From Sulfurimonas sp. (GTDB lineage: Bacteria > Campylobacterota > Campylobacteria > Campylobacterales > Sulfurimonadaceae): DNA of 61,877 nucleotides. This document shows, piece after piece, positions 45,360 to 56,000 of this stretch; position 1 is the first letter of the stretch, and each line of letters starts with the position of its first letter. The position numbers and the translations under genes were made by a program. The notes under the pieces were generated by a model. The model did not search any database, had not been told where the DNA came from, and saw only the letters and a program-made list of their open reading frames with translations. The DNA lies in the NCBI RefSeq assembly GCF_018698455.1, contig NZ_JABIOQ010000050.1, positions 1 to 61,877 of the forward strand, given 5' to 3'.

Positions 45360-46898
45360 TTAATGTAAGAAATGGCGAACTTCTGAGAAGTAAAGACTCA
45401 TACCAAATTCGTTTGCAGCATCAATAATTTCTCCATCACGGATACTTCCACCAGGTTCTATAACATTCTTAATTCCAGCACCTGCTGCTGCATCTATAGA
45501 ATCACGGAAAGGGAAAAAAGCTTCTGATGCAAGAGCAGCACCAGTTACATCAAGACCCATGTCTTTGGCTTTTTTGAGTGCACACTGAGCCGCATCTACA
45601 CGAGAAGTCATACCCATACCAACAGCTACCATTGCAGAGTTTTTAACATACACAACACAGTTGGACTTAGTTAAAGATGCAACTTTGTAAGCTATCTCTA
45701 AATCTTTCATCTCTTGCTCTGTCGCTGCATTTTTAGAAACTAGCTTCGCGTTTTTTACTTCGTCTTTACCAACAACATCAGCATCTTGGAAAACAAATCC
45801 ACCATTAACATGTTTGAAATCTTTTTTATCGTTTGCAAGAGTGAGTTTATCACTTCCCATTTCAAAAAGTTTGATACGTTTTTTTTGTGCGAAAATTTCT
45901 TGTGCTTCTTCAGTTATACGACCAGCGATAACTACTTCTAAGAAAATTTCATTCATTTTCTCAGCTAACTCTGCGTTTACTGTACCATTGACTGCAACAA
46001 CACCACCAAATGCAGACACAGGGTCACATTTAAGTGCTTCAGTATAAGCTTCTAAAAGAGTGTCTTTAATAGCGAATCCACAAGGGTTACCATGCTTAGA
46101 AATACATACAGCATTGTCATCACCAAAACCACGTGCTATTTTCACGGCACCATTAAGGTCATTTAAGTTGTTAAAACTTGCTTCACCTTTTAGTGTTGTG
46201 AAGTTTTGTGAAAAGTGATTGTCAAACTCATAAAGAGCACCTTTTTGATGAGGGTTTTCACCATAGCGAGTATTCATTACTTTATTTCCAACTACAAACT
46301 GCTTCTCACCAAAACCATTGTTAAAACGCTCATTCATATAGTTTGCAATCATAGAGTCATAAGCTGCTGTATGCTCATAAGCTTTTATCATATAACCACG
46401 ACGAAAGTCTTTTGTATTTTTTTCATTTTCAATTGCATCGATAACTTCAGAGTAATCTTCTACATTTGTAACGATAATAACAGCATCAAAATTTTTAGCT
46501 GCAGAACGAACCATAGCTGGTCCACCGATATCAATATTCTCGATGATATCATCAAAATCATCAGTTCTCTCAATAGTTTCTTTAAATGGGTAAAGGTTTA
46601 CACATACAAGGTCAATAGACTCAACACCAAGCTCTTTGGCTTGGTCAAGGTGAGACTGCTTATCACGGCGGTGAAGGATTCCACCATGAACATAAGGATT
46701 AAGAGTTTTTACACGTCCTTCAAAGCACTCAGGAAACTTAGTAACTTCATCAATCTCTATAGCTTTTATACCAGCTTCAACTAACTTTTTATATGTTCCA
46801 CCAGTTGAAACTATCTCATAACCATTTTTTACTAATGATGTACAAAACTCAACTACACCCGCTTTGTCGCTTACACTTACTAATGCTCTTTTAGACAT
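45360..46898 (-). CDS. purH: Bifunctional AICAR transformylase/IMP cyclohydrolase
   Basis: Last two steps of purine synthesis. 512 aa: N-terminal MGS-like IMP cyclohydrolase domain ([42 protein letters not shown]) and C-terminal transformylase domain ([26 protein letters not shown] with the catalytic Lys-His, [18 protein letters not shown]). A single gene just beyond attR; the island insertion left it intact. Confidence 0.97.
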   Translation of the reverse strand: MSKRALVSVSDKAGVVEFCTSLVKNGYEIVSTGGTYKKLVEAGIKAIEIDEVTKFPECFEGRVKTLNPYVHGGILHRRDKQSHLDQAKELGVESIDLVCVNLYPFKETIERTDDFDDIIENIDIGGPAMVRSAAKNFDAVIIVTNVEDYSEVIDAIENEKNTKDFRRGYMIKAYEHTAAYDSMIANYMNERFNNGFGEKQFVVGNKVMNTRYGENPHQKGALYEFDNHFSQNFTTLKGEASFNNLNDLNGAVKIARGFGDDNAVCISKHGNPCGFAIKDTLLEAYTEALKCDPVSAFGGVVAVNGTVNAELAEKMNEIFLEVVIAGRITEEAQEIFAQKKRIKLFEMGSDKLTLANDKKDFKHVNGGFVFQDADVVGKDEVKNAKLVSKNAATEQEMKDLEIAYKVASLTKSNCVVYVKNSAMVAVGMGMTSRVDAAQCALKKAKDMGLDVTGAALASEAFFPFRDSIDAAAGAGIKNVIEPGGSIRDGEIIDAANEFGMSLYFSEVRHFLH

Positions 46899-47019
46899 AA
46901 ACTCTCCTTTTTTTAGAGTAAGAATTTAAAAAAATCTTACTGTTTAAATAATTATGAAATTTTATCTAATTATAGTTTAGATAATGGTAAACTATATAAA
47001 TTAACATTTTGGATTACAT

Positions 47020-47958
47020 ATGAATAATATTGCAATTTTATGTTCTGGTGGCGATGTTTCAGGTATGAACCCCGCACTGAAGCATTTTGTAGAATACTCG
47101 ATTGAAAATAATTTAACTCCATATTTTGTCTTTGATGGTTATGAAGGCCTCATAGACAACCAAATCACTAAGGCAACTTATAAAGATATTTCTGGGATTA
47201 TCGCTCGTGGTGGTACAAAGATTGGCTCTGCAAGAAGCTCGCGTTTTATGGAAAAAAAGTTTCGCAGTTTAGCTAAACAAAATCTCGATAAACTTGAGAT
47301 AAAAAAACTCATAGTTCTTGGTGGTGATGGTTCTTTTAGAGGTTTAGATATCTTTTACAAAGAGCATGGCATTTCTTTTTGTGGTATTCCATCAACCATA
47401 GATAACGATATAAATATGACTGAATACTGCTTAGGGGTGGATACAGCACTCAACATCATAAAAAATGCCATCGATTCAATCCGTGATACTGCCTCATCGT
47501 TTAAAAGAGCATTTGTAATAGAAACTATGGGTAGAAAATGTGGTTATCTAGCACAAATATCTCACATTACCTCTGGTTCAGAACTTTGCTTAATTCCAGA
47601 AATAAAACATGATTTAAAAAACTATGAAGATAAATTTAGAAAAGAATTAGAAAATGGAAGACGCTATTTTATAGCTATAGTTGCTGAGGGAATAAATGAA
47701 GACTCTTCTGAGATAGCCCAATGGTTCCAAAAGAGTATTGGGATAGAAGCAAGAGTAACTATACTCGGTCATACACAACGAGGTGGTAACCCTTCTGTTT
47801 ATGATAGATTAATGGCTTACAAGTTTATCAATTATGCGATAGATGCCTTAGTCGAAGGGAAAGAAGAATCTATTGTCTGTTATTCTCAAGGTGGTTTTGT
47901 ATATAAAAGTATAGAAGAAGTTGTCTCACATAAAAAGATTTTGGAACTACTTATATAA
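47020..47958 (+). CDS. pfkA: 6-phosphofructokinase
   Basis: Phosphorylates fructose-6-phosphate in glycolysis. 312 aa. NNIAILCSGGDVSGMNPALK is the ATP-binding N-terminus; LIVLGGDGSFRG has GGDGS, as in ATP-dependent enzymes (PPi-type have Asp at this place); IPSTIDNDI holds the catalytic Asp; ETMGRKCGYLA binds substrate. Effector regulation cannot be judged. Divergent from purH. Confidence 0.92.
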   Translation: MNNIAILCSGGDVSGMNPALKHFVEYSIENNLTPYFVFDGYEGLIDNQITKATYKDISGIIARGGTKIGSARSSRFMEKKFRSLAKQNLDKLEIKKLIVLGGDGSFRGLDIFYKEHGISFCGIPSTIDNDINMTEYCLGVDTALNIIKNAIDSIRDTASSFKRAFVIETMGRKCGYLAQISHITSGSELCLIPEIKHDLKNYEDKFRKELENGRRYFIAIVAEGINEDSSEIAQWFQKSIGIEARVTILGHTQRGGNPSVYDRLMAYKFINYAIDALVEGKEESIVCYSQGGFVYKSIEEVVSHKKILELLI

Positions 47959-47988
47959 GAAAATGGCATACTCTTTGCTAAAAGGCTT

Positions 47989-48231
47989 ATGACTCTAAGA
48001 TATAAGATGAAAGCAAGAGAAATCACAATAGACAATGACAATTTGGATTTGAACTACGATAGCACTTTGACCATTGACTTAGTTAAAGATTATGTTACTC
48101 TGGACTTAGAAGTTCCAAGTAGCTGTATTAAATCACTCAAACTACATGTCCATTATGTAGATATACAACTTAACTCTCAGGAAAATTATTTTAACGACGA
48201 TTTGTATGTAAACCTACAGAGAGTATCTTAG
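47989..48231 (+). CDS. Hypothetical protein
   Basis: 80 aa, acidic, beta-rich ([33 protein letters not shown]). A second ATG at 48007 gives 74 aa; neither start has a strong ribosome-binding site. No family recognised. It follows pfkA by 30 bp and overlaps the end of convergent purL by 4 bp. Confidence 0.5.
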   Translation: MTLRYKMKAREITIDNDNLDLNYDSTLTIDLVKDYVTLDLEVPSSCIKSLKLHVHYVDIQLNSQENYFNDDLYVNLQRVS

Positions 48232-50444
48232 ATATCTCTCTCTATTACACGCTTAAAGGTATTGAAGTAGTTATCATTTAACACTTCCATGCTCATCTCT
48301 ATATCATTAACTTTAATAGAGTCTCCACCAACAGTTCCAATTTTTTCAACTGCCATTGACTCGTCTAACATAGCTTCAAACGTAGCACAGTTTTCAGGTT
48401 TTATTTCAATGATAGCACGACTTTGAGACTCAGCGAAAATATCTCTCTCATCACTTACAGTAATTTCAACATCACATCCAAGTCCAGAAGTCGCAACCAT
48501 TTTAGCAAGTGCTATAGCAACACCACCAGAACTTGCATCTTTAGCACACTCAAGTAAATTTTTCTTGTTACCTTCGATTACTAATTCCCAAAGAGCAAGT
48601 TCACTTTTGTAGTTTATAACTGGCATAGTACCAGCAACAGTTCCACAAATTTCTTTCATGTATAAAGAACCACCGAACTCAGACATTGACTCACCAACTA
48701 AGTAAAGTGCATTACCTTCTGATTGAAATGATGACATTAAAACATTGTTTTGGTCATCATTCACACCAACAGTAGCGATAGATGGCGTTGGAAAAACAGA
48801 AATGCCATTTGTTTCATTATAAAGTGAAACATTTCCACCGATAACTGGAGTAGTTAGTTCAGCACAAGCCTCTTTAATTCCGAGACAACCCTCTGCAAAC
48901 TGCCACATAACTTCTGGATTTTCAGGATTACCATAGTTAAGACAATCTGTAATAGCTAGTGGACGAGCACCACTCATAGCTACATTTCTACCTGATTCTA
49001 TAACTGCTGTTGCTGCACCATTTTTAGGGTCAACATAACAGTAACGAACATTACAATCAGCAGACATTGCGAGTGCTTTTCCATTCTCCTTTACACGGAT
49101 AACAGAAGCGTCAAGCATTCCACCTTTTTTGATTGTGTTAGTTTGTACCATTGAGTCATACTGTGTATAAATCCATGACTTATCTACAACTTCCATGGAC
49201 TTTGTAAGTGTCTCAAACGCAGACTGGTTAGAAACTTTGTCAAAATCATCAATAGTTACAGAAGCTAAATCTGCTAAATAAGCTGGTTTACTCATAGGAC
49301 GATTAAGTTCAGGAGCTTCTTCACTTACCGGGTCAACAGGAACCTCTCCACATTTCTCACCATGCCAGAAAAGTTCCATATTACCAGTAGCAGTTACTTC
49401 ACCAATTACAGCAGCATCTAAATCCCATTTTTCAAATATGTCAATAATAGCTTGTTCTGAACCTTTTTTAGCACACAGAAGCATACGTTCTTGAGACTCT
49501 GAAAGCATAAAGTCGTAAGGAGTCATATTTTCTTCACGAGCAGGAACTTTGTCAAGGTGCATAGTCATACCTGATCCAGTACGTCCAGCCATCTCAAAAG
49601 ATGAAGATGTAAGACCTGCGGCACCCATATCTTGGATACCTACAACATGGTCAGTTTTAAAAAGTTCCATACAAGCTTCCAGTAGAAGTTTTTCAGTAAA
49701 TGGATCACCCACTTGAACTGTAGGACGAAGTGATTTTGATTCTTCAGTAAAGCTATCAGAAGACATTACTGCTCCGCCAAGACCATCACGACCTGTTTTT
49801 GCACCAACATACATTACAGGATTTCCGATACCTTCTGCACGACCTAAAAAGATCTCATCAGATTTTGCAATACCAAGGTTAAAAGCATTTACTAAAATAT
49901 TACCATTATAACAATCATCAAAACTCACTTCACCACCAATAGTTGGAACACCCATACAGTTACCATAACCACCGATACCCTCAGTTACACCACGAACTAA
50001 ATAACGTTGGTGTGCAGAGACTTTGTCATCATTCATAACATTACCAAAACGCAGTGAATTTAAAGAAGCTACAGGACGAGCACCCATAGTAAATACATCA
50101 CGCATAATTCCACCAACACCTGTTGCAGCACCTTGATAAGGCTCGATGAAAGATGGATGATTGTGTGATTCCATTTTAAATACAGCTGCATAACCATCAC
50201 CAATGTCAATAACACCAGCGTTTTCACCTGGACCTTGAATAACCCAAGGAGCCTTAGTAGGAAAACCTTTTAAATGCACTTTTGATGATTTATAAGAGCA
50301 ATGTTCACTCCACATAGCTGAAAAAACACCAAGCTCCACTAAGTTTGGCTCGCGTTTAAGTATCTCTTTTATATGTGTGTAATCATCTAGTGAAAGTTTA
50401 TGATTTGATAATTGTTCATCAATATTTTCTAATTGTTGGCTCAC
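48228..50444 (-). CDS. purL: Phosphoribosylformylglycinamidine synthase subunit II
   Basis: ATP-dependent conversion of FGAR to FGAM in purine synthesis with PurQ and PurS. 738 aa, the small PurL form. [15 protein letters not shown] (catalytic His), [27 protein letters not shown] and the second AIRS-like half with [20 protein letters not shown] are conserved. purQ and purS are not in the window. Confidence 0.97.
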   Translation of the reverse strand: MSQQLENIDEQLSNHKLSLDDYTHIKEILKREPNLVELGVFSAMWSEHCSYKSSKVHLKGFPTKAPWVIQGPGENAGVIDIGDGYAAVFKMESHNHPSFIEPYQGAATGVGGIMRDVFTMGARPVASLNSLRFGNVMNDDKVSAHQRYLVRGVTEGIGGYGNCMGVPTIGGEVSFDDCYNGNILVNAFNLGIAKSDEIFLGRAEGIGNPVMYVGAKTGRDGLGGAVMSSDSFTEESKSLRPTVQVGDPFTEKLLLEACMELFKTDHVVGIQDMGAAGLTSSSFEMAGRTGSGMTMHLDKVPAREENMTPYDFMLSESQERMLLCAKKGSEQAIIDIFEKWDLDAAVIGEVTATGNMELFWHGEKCGEVPVDPVSEEAPELNRPMSKPAYLADLASVTIDDFDKVSNQSAFETLTKSMEVVDKSWIYTQYDSMVQTNTIKKGGMLDASVIRVKENGKALAMSADCNVRYCYVDPKNGAATAVIESGRNVAMSGARPLAITDCLNYGNPENPEVMWQFAEGCLGIKEACAELTTPVIGGNVSLYNETNGISVFPTPSIATVGVNDDQNNVLMSSFQSEGNALYLVGESMSEFGGSLYMKEICGTVAGTMPVINYKSELALWELVIEGNKKNLLECAKDASSGGVAIALAKMVATSGLGCDVEITVSDERDIFAESQSRAIIEIKPENCATFEAMLDESMAVEKIGTVGGDSIKVNDIEMSMEVLNDNYFNTFKRVIERDI

Positions 50445-50518
50445 AGGTAAGTCCTATAAAATTGGTTTTAAAAAATGGATTATATCTCTTATAGTGTTAA
50501 TAAGTAATTAAAAAAAAT

Positions 50519-50737
50519 TCAATTGTATCTAAAAGTCGAGTATTCATATTTAGTACTTTTATCAAAAGCTAAACTCATATTTTCAAGAAATTGCTTTTTC
50601 CAGTTCTTGAGATTATTTGGAATAATCTCATATGCACTTGTAATTTCATTTATCGTCTTTTCACCCTCTAAAACTTCAAGCACTAATTTTGCCTTGAAGT
50701 CTGCACTGTATGTCTTTCGTGTTCTACTCATTTTCAA
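50519..50737 (-). mobile_element. IS3-family transposase OrfA fragment
   Basis: 72 codons: RKTYSADFKAKLVLEVLEGE, then KTINEITSAYEIIPNNLKNW and KKQFLENMSLAF is the OrfA HTH_Tnp_1 domain. The sequence then diverges (DKSTKYEYSTFRYN) and stops; the C-terminal part of OrfA and all of OrfB (DDE) are missing. Upstream, about 50820-50863, GC-rich inverted bases (GGGGTGGCCCCC and a CCCTATA/TATAGGG stem) may be the remnant of its left end. It marks the left border of the accessory block. Confidence 0.75.
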
Positions 50738-51022
50738 TCCCTATATCTTCATCTTTTTATTCTAACATCTTGGAATTAAAAAATAAGATTTACTGGTTTA
50801 GTTTTAGGGGTTCATTATACTTTGGGGTGGCCCCCTATATTTTATCGCTGAGTAAGTATAGGGCTTTTAAAGGTGTACTTTAATAAAATAGCATAAAAGA
50901 TAATAGTGTTGAAATAGACAGATACCTCGCAAACTTACAAAAAAAGATTGCATAGTGTACATGCTCTATTAGACCGAGTAATAAAACATACAAAATCAAT
51001 GAACTGCTCAAGAGGAATATAG
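50738..51022. other. Non-coding gap left of the MoxR module
   Basis: 285 bp. Holds the possible IS left end described with the OrfA fragment, then AT-rich sequence with no coherent frame, and AGAGGAA as ribosome-binding site just before the ATG at 51023. Confidence 0.5.
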
Positions 51023-52255
51023 ATGAACATTAGTTTTTCACATTTAGATATATACAAAGAATCCCAAATTGTCCCCTATTTAGAGGGTGAGTCTGGGATA
51101 GGTAAGACATCGATTATAGAACAGTATGCTGCGGCAAAAGAAATGGATTGTATCATTATGGGAGTGGCTTCTTTAGATCATATAGAGTTTTACGGTAGGA
51201 CAGTTTCAACAGATATTGTAGCAGGCTTTAATGATCAAAAATTTACTGTATTTAAGAAGTCTATACCTAACTGGGTATCAACAATACTTCAAAATGATAA
51301 AAACAATAAAGAAACACTTCTTTTTATAGATGAGCTCAACCGTGCGGAGCCACAAAATCTTCAAAGTTTAATGAACCTAATACTTAAAAAAGAGTTTGGA
51401 TCTGATAGCATTAAATTACCAGAGTCTTTGTTTATTGTCTGTGCTGGCAATCCCACAGATGACGGTAATTACCTTGTTGAGTCACTTGATAAGGCTATGC
51501 TAAGTCGAATGGCCATAGTAAAGGTTAAAGCTACGCTTGAGTCATGGAAAAAGAGTTATGCTCTAATGCACGATAAGAAAAACAATAGACAAAGGGTTCA
51601 CCCCTTAATCATTAGCTACCTTGATAATAATCGTTCTGACTTTTTACTTCAAAGCAATGATGATGATATGAGTGATCCAGGAATGGATCCAAGAAGATGG
51701 GATATGATTTCTAGACTACTGTATTCTTATGAAATAAATACTACAAGTGATAATAACTTACTAAGCCTTTTATCTACCGTATCTAGTAAAGAAGTTACAC
51801 CTAAACTAGTTAACTATCTCAAGAGTTCTAAAGTTCTGGTTTTCAGCAAAATTCAAAAGCAACTTGCAGATTTTTTACACTTGCATAAAGAAAAAGACTT
51901 CCAGGCATATTTAGTAGATGAAAAGAATGATACTTCTCATTATGATGAACTTATAGAGTCAATACAATCCCAATTGGATCGTTCTCAACCTGTAACTCAG
52001 ATGAATATTCTTAGCTCTTGCTTCTACGCGGTAGAAGCTATGAGTGTAAGCGATGATATATTTGCAATTATGCTTAATGTAAGTTCTGAAGAACACATTA
52101 TGTCAATAAAAATTGGTATTGGTGAGGCTCAAACTTATATAGATAAGGTAGATGAAAAATACAGCTTAGGTGTCAATGAAAAAGTATCTAATGGTTTGGT
52201 GAAGCATATAAATAAAACAAATCCCTATGTAGCAGACCTCCTTCGAGGGCAATAA
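51023..52255 (+). CDS. MoxR-type AAA+ ATPase
   Basis: 410 aa. Walker A GESGIGKTS (about 22-30), Walker B LLFIDELNRAEPQNLQ (99-114) with the DELNRA form typical of MoxR/AAA_5 proteins, sensor 1 VCAGNPTDDGNY, and an arginine in DKAMLSRMAIV. The C-terminal half is helical. MoxR ATPases work with von Willebrand factor A proteins as chaperones that remodel or activate a target complex. It is the first of three genes that end in a VWA protein, with 1 bp to the next gene. Confidence 0.85.
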   Translation: MNISFSHLDIYKESQIVPYLEGESGIGKTSIIEQYAAAKEMDCIIMGVASLDHIEFYGRTVSTDIVAGFNDQKFTVFKKSIPNWVSTILQNDKNNKETLLFIDELNRAEPQNLQSLMNLILKKEFGSDSIKLPESLFIVCAGNPTDDGNYLVESLDKAMLSRMAIVKVKATLESWKKSYALMHDKKNNRQRVHPLIISYLDNNRSDFLLQSNDDDMSDPGMDPRRWDMISRLLYSYEINTTSDNNLLSLLSTVSSKEVTPKLVNYLKSSKVLVFSKIQKQLADFLHLHKEKDFQAYLVDEKNDTSHYDELIESIQSQLDRSQPVTQMNILSSCFYAVEAMSVSDDIFAIMLNVSSEEHIMSIKIGIGEAQTYIDKVDEKYSLGVNEKVSNGLVKHINKTNPYVADLLRGQ

Positions 52256-52256
52256 T

Positions 52257-53723
52257 ATGACACCATCTTACCTTCATGAAAATCTCATTCAAGCATGTGA
52301 AAATACCAATATAGACGAGGTCAAACGGTGGCTAGCTCTTGGTGCTGACGTAAACTTAAATATACACCTTCCTAAGAATGCCTTAGATACAGCCGTACAA
52401 ACAGGTAATCATCAAATTATTAATCTACTCTTAGAGTCTGATGCTACAATAAAAGAGTATGTGCTTCAAAAAGCCATAGAAAAAGACAAAAAATATCTAC
52501 ATCTTTTAATTCCAAACTTTGAAGTGTGCAAGGATAAAAAACTTCTTACAGGGATGCTTCTAGCCGCAATTAATATAGGTGATTTAGGCCTCGCAAAACA
52601 AGCAATTGAGCAAGGTGTAAAACCATCTTCATTGTTTTTATATGCTATTTTAAAAATTGCTAGTGTAGAAGTATTACAATTGTTAATTGAAAATGGTTTT
52701 AATATACATGCGGATACAAACAAAATTTTAACCCAATGGATGGGTTCATCTGCAATAAACTCGCATGAAGAGAAAAGGAATAAAAGACATGATCTATTAC
52801 AATTTATCATTGATTATTATCTAGAAAGACCCAACTCTATAGAAGGCTTTAAATCTTGGAATCAATCTGACAAATCACGTTTGTTTAGAATGGGATTAGA
52901 CACTAATAATTTGAACATGATGAAATTTTCGGTTTTGACAGGGGTAAACAAGAATGAATCGCTTAATTCTGTGCTCAGTCGATATTACTCAAAAACACAA
53001 GACAATAAAGATGTAAACGTTAACGAGGAGATAACCCAATATATTTTAAACTCAAATATAATATTTAATAAGGTGATTATTGCAAACGCAGTATGTTTTA
53101 ACTATACTAAAGTTTTAAATGCTCTAAGCCATATGGATGACTTAGAATATGCTTATGAAATAGCCTATAGCTATGACAATGACTCCTTGCAAAAGTATTT
53201 TATTAACAAAGGTGTTTCTATACAAGCACAACACTTTACTAAAATGAAAGTTGCTGCCACCAAAGGCAATCTTAAAGACTTACGACAAGCCGTTAATAAT
53301 GGTGCTAATCTAGATGTATTGGGTACTGATGTTATTGTTGAAATCATAAATGGAAATCACGTAGAAATACTAAAATATCTTCATGCCTCAGGTACAGAGT
53401 TTAACGGGTCGTATAATGCCCACCTAAATAAGGCAATGATTGCTCACAATGCGTATGAAAGCATAAGCTATCTCATAGAATTAGGTCTTGATATAACCAG
53501 TATAGGAAATATACCACGAGATTACAAAAGAGATTACCCCTCCTTTTTTGATATGTGGGAAAAAAAATTTAGAAATATCTTTAATTACACTATTTATTTA
53601 GCAAAAGAAGTTTACCCAAGGCGAGAAGGCAAAAAAAAAGAAGATGTCTTAGCAAAAATTGCAGAGTTTTCAACACTGCCTTATGTTATAAAAATGTCTG
53701 AGGCTGCATCACTTGAACAGTAA
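52257..53723 (+). CDS. Ankyrin-repeat protein
   Basis: 488 aa. Ankyrin-like repeats are clearest at the N-terminus (IDEVKRWLALGADVNLN, ALDTAVQTGNHQIINLLLES) and again in the second half (GNLKDLRQAVNNGANLDV, NGNHVEILKYLHASGTEFNG, SYLIELGLDITSIG). No enzymatic motif, signal peptide or membrane helix. It probably acts as the recognition or scaffold subunit between the ATPase and VWA proteins. It overlaps the VWA gene by 11 bp. Confidence 0.8.
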   Translation: MTPSYLHENLIQACENTNIDEVKRWLALGADVNLNIHLPKNALDTAVQTGNHQIINLLLESDATIKEYVLQKAIEKDKKYLHLLIPNFEVCKDKKLLTGMLLAAINIGDLGLAKQAIEQGVKPSSLFLYAILKIASVEVLQLLIENGFNIHADTNKILTQWMGSSAINSHEEKRNKRHDLLQFIIDYYLERPNSIEGFKSWNQSDKSRLFRMGLDTNNLNMMKFSVLTGVNKNESLNSVLSRYYSKTQDNKDVNVNEEITQYILNSNIIFNKVIIANAVCFNYTKVLNALSHMDDLEYAYEIAYSYDNDSLQKYFINKGVSIQAQHFTKMKVAATKGNLKDLRQAVNNGANLDVLGTDVIVEIINGNHVEILKYLHASGTEFNGSYNAHLNKAMIAHNAYESISYLIELGLDITSIGNIPRDYKRDYPSFFDMWEKKFRNIFNYTIYLAKEVYPRREGKKKEDVLAKIAEFSTLPYVIKMSEAASLEQ

Positions 53724-55290
53724 TCAAGACTACCTCTACTGTATGAAAACCATTGAGTCTATCATTGCAAATCCTGATAGTAGTTGGAAAACAGTATTTA
53801 AAGAGATGATTATTTCTATGATAGCTTCTAATACAAATGAGTTGCTTTGGTATGCAAATTTTTTAAGCAGGTGTGAATATGAATTTCACTTTGATGAATC
53901 ATTTGTTTCATCTGTTTATTTTAATGGGAAAAATTTTGTTATTGTAGTAAATCCAGTGATACTTGGAGTCATTCATAAAGACCAAATTATTGCCATACTT
54001 AAACATAGTGCGGGACATATAATTAACCATCATTTTACTCGAGGAAACTACGACAGCAGCATAAATAAAGAAGCGATTGAAACAGCAAAAGATATAGTAA
54101 TTAATGGATGTAGAGAGGTTCCTTATATTAAAGACTTACCTAGCACTGGTAGCTATAAAGATTCGCCTATTGCAGCACTTTTTTATCAGTCCCTTTTTCA
54201 AAAGTACCGAATTGAAACTTATGAGGTTGGTAGAGAGTTTGAATATTATGTAGAGCTAATACAAGAAGTTTTAAAAGAAGGTTCTTACACAGAAGCACAA
54301 GACAATAATGAATCATCTGACAATGACTTAGATAATAGCTCTGATGATGAGATAGATATACCATCAGATACTTCACAGGACAAAGATGAAAACAGTAAGC
54401 CCTCAAGCAATGATGAAGAAAATGGTATACAAGACACAGATGAAAAGAGTGGATCATCTGAAAGAAATGATGAGATAAGTACAGAGTCAAAATCTTTATC
54501 TGATAAAACCTTAGAAGCCTTAAAAAATGGTGAGTGTAAGATGGATAACCATGAGTATGGCGAACAGCTGCAAGTTGCTGTGGAACTTAATGATAATGCA
54601 TTAAACTCTTTCATGGATAGCACATTAAATGAGATGATACATGATTCAACAGACTTTGCAAGAGGTTTTACACCTGGTCTTGCAACTGGGGCACTAAGTA
54701 AAATCCAAAAAAGGAACTCACACAAAGATTGGAAAAAGATACTTAACAAAAAGATGCGAAACTCCTTCAATAATTCTATACGGTACAGAGAACCAAATAA
54801 GTCGAGACAACATCCCATTTTCCAAGATGATTTAGACTTGTATGGATACAGCCACACAAGGAAACCTAAACTAGCCGTTGTACTTGATGTGTCAGGTTCT
54901 GTTGATGACAAACTTCTTAGCTTTTTGATGTCTGAAGTCCAAGCCATCCAGAGAAGATATTCTATTAAGAGTGTTACCCTAGTGCAAGTTGATGCTGAGA
55001 TAAAAGATATACAAAAATTTGGAATTCGAGACAAGTTCATAAAGAGAGAAGGTAGTGGTGGAACCATAATGGAACCAGGCTTTATGGCCTTATTAGAACA
55101 ATCAAGTCGTGATATACCTGATATGATAATATGTGCTACAGATGGAGATATAGAAAAAAGTTTTGAACACGTTAAAATCCCAAATAAAGTACAGGTAATT
55201 TGGCTTATTGAGGAAAAAGGCAGATTATTGTTTGATGTAAGTAAATATCCAAAACAGCAGATGCATGTTATTAAGTTTTCGAATCTCTGA
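53713..55290 (+). CDS. DUF2201-like protein: degenerate metallopeptidase domain plus VWA domain
   Basis: 525 aa from TTG, with GAGG upstream; ATG at 53743 lacks a site. Residues ~1-190 resemble the DUF2201 putative metallopeptidase domain, but the zinc motif reads KHSAGHIINHH (98-107): Ser replaces the catalytic Glu of HExxH. A low-complexity acidic linker (about 195-260) follows. The C-terminal domain is von Willebrand A-like with MIDAS motif LDVSGSVDD (391-399), REGSGGTIMEPG and ICATDGD. It is probably the VWA partner of the MoxR ATPase. Confidence 0.8.
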   Translation: MNSNQDYLYCMKTIESIIANPDSSWKTVFKEMIISMIASNTNELLWYANFLSRCEYEFHFDESFVSSVYFNGKNFVIVVNPVILGVIHKDQIIAILKHSAGHIINHHFTRGNYDSSINKEAIETAKDIVINGCREVPYIKDLPSTGSYKDSPIAALFYQSLFQKYRIETYEVGREFEYYVELIQEVLKEGSYTEAQDNNESSDNDLDNSSDDEIDIPSDTSQDKDENSKPSSNDEENGIQDTDEKSGSSERNDEISTESKSLSDKTLEALKNGECKMDNHEYGEQLQVAVELNDNALNSFMDSTLNEMIHDSTDFARGFTPGLATGALSKIQKRNSHKDWKKILNKKMRNSFNNSIRYREPNKSRQHPIFQDDLDLYGYSHTRKPKLAVVLDVSGSVDDKLLSFLMSEVQAIQRRYSIKSVTLVQVDAEIKDIQKFGIRDKFIKREGSGGTIMEPGFMALLEQSSRDIPDMIICATDGDIEKSFEHVKIPNKVQVIWLIEEKGRLLFDVSKYPKQQMHVIKFSNL

Positions 55291-55315
55291 GGATCCACCA
55301 CTTCAAACACCTAAA

Positions 55316-55687
55316 TCACATACTTTCAAGCTTTAAGTTAACATTTTGTACGCTATCTGTACGCTCATCATCTAAAAATACAGCTCTTTTCTTATTCTCA
55401 TCTGGAATAAATTTAGCATAAAACTTCAATGTTGTCGCTAATTCAGAATGTCCAAGCATTACCTTACTAACCCAAGCCAATTCCTCACCTTTTTGAAGCA
55501 TGATACTAGCGAATGTATGTCTAGTCTGATACAGTACTCGATGATCATACCCAGTTCGTATTAATAGGTTTTTCCAGTGATACTTTCGAAATGTATCATA
55601 TTTAGAATATTTACTACCATTTTGAGCTAAAAATATAAAACCTCTTTTAAGACCTGTACCTTTAAACTGTTCTTGTAAAGTAAAGCT
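55316..55687 (-). pseudogene. C-terminal fragment of a tyrosine integrase
   Basis: The minus strand reads GLKRGFIFLAQNGSKYSKYD, then VLYQTRHTFASIMLQKGEEL with box II Arg, LGHSELATTLKFYAKFIP with box III His and the nucleophile Tyr, and a variable tail. The N-terminal domain and the first catalytic Arg are missing. Above 55687 the reading continues in a different frame (HELDAYAINKGKDHKGHEFG at about 55695-55760), so at least one frameshift has occurred. It lies between the MoxR module and tRNA-fMet. Confidence 0.75.
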
Positions 55688-55689
55688 TT

Positions 55690-56000
55690 AGTTCCAAACT
55701 CATGGCCTTTGTGGTCTTTACCTTTATTGATAGCATAAGCATCTAGCTCATGTAAAGAATAAATTTTATTTGGAGTGTTTCTCTCTTTTAGAATTTACAC
55801 CTAAATCGATACCTATTTGTGAAATTGGTTTATCTCTATTTAGTGCTAATTGAACTGTTGAATCTCTAAATTCTTGTGGATTTTTTTATTTTCTATCTTA
55901 AGCTCACCTATTTGTGTTTTTAGCTCAGAATAGCTTTGTATTCTTTGTGTGAACAAGTGTAGCCGTATCAGATTAAGATTCGTTTTATTTTTCATCGGAT
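55690..56000 (-). pseudogene. Scrambled remnants: integrase piece, IS3-type OrfA piece, coiled coil
   Basis: After the integrase fragment, 55800-55890 (minus) encodes NPQEFRDSTVQLALNRDKPI then SQIGIDLGVNSK, a second, different OrfA HTH domain. Beyond that, SYSELKTQIGELKIENKKI (about 55890-55950) is a coiled coil. Frames are interrupted by several stops. 56001-56210 is AT-rich with no visible feature. Confidence 0.6.

Noticed and set aside
46215-46784. 189-codon plus-strand ORF inside purH
   Set aside because: Antisense shadow of a fully conserved purH; composition is Ile/Asn/Ser-rich with no recognisable domain.
54285-55310. 341-codon minus-strand ORF opposite the DUF2201/VWA gene
   Set aside because: Its Ser/Leu-rich, low-complexity translation mirrors the acidic linker of the real gene; no ribosome-binding site, and the plus-strand frame has clear domains.
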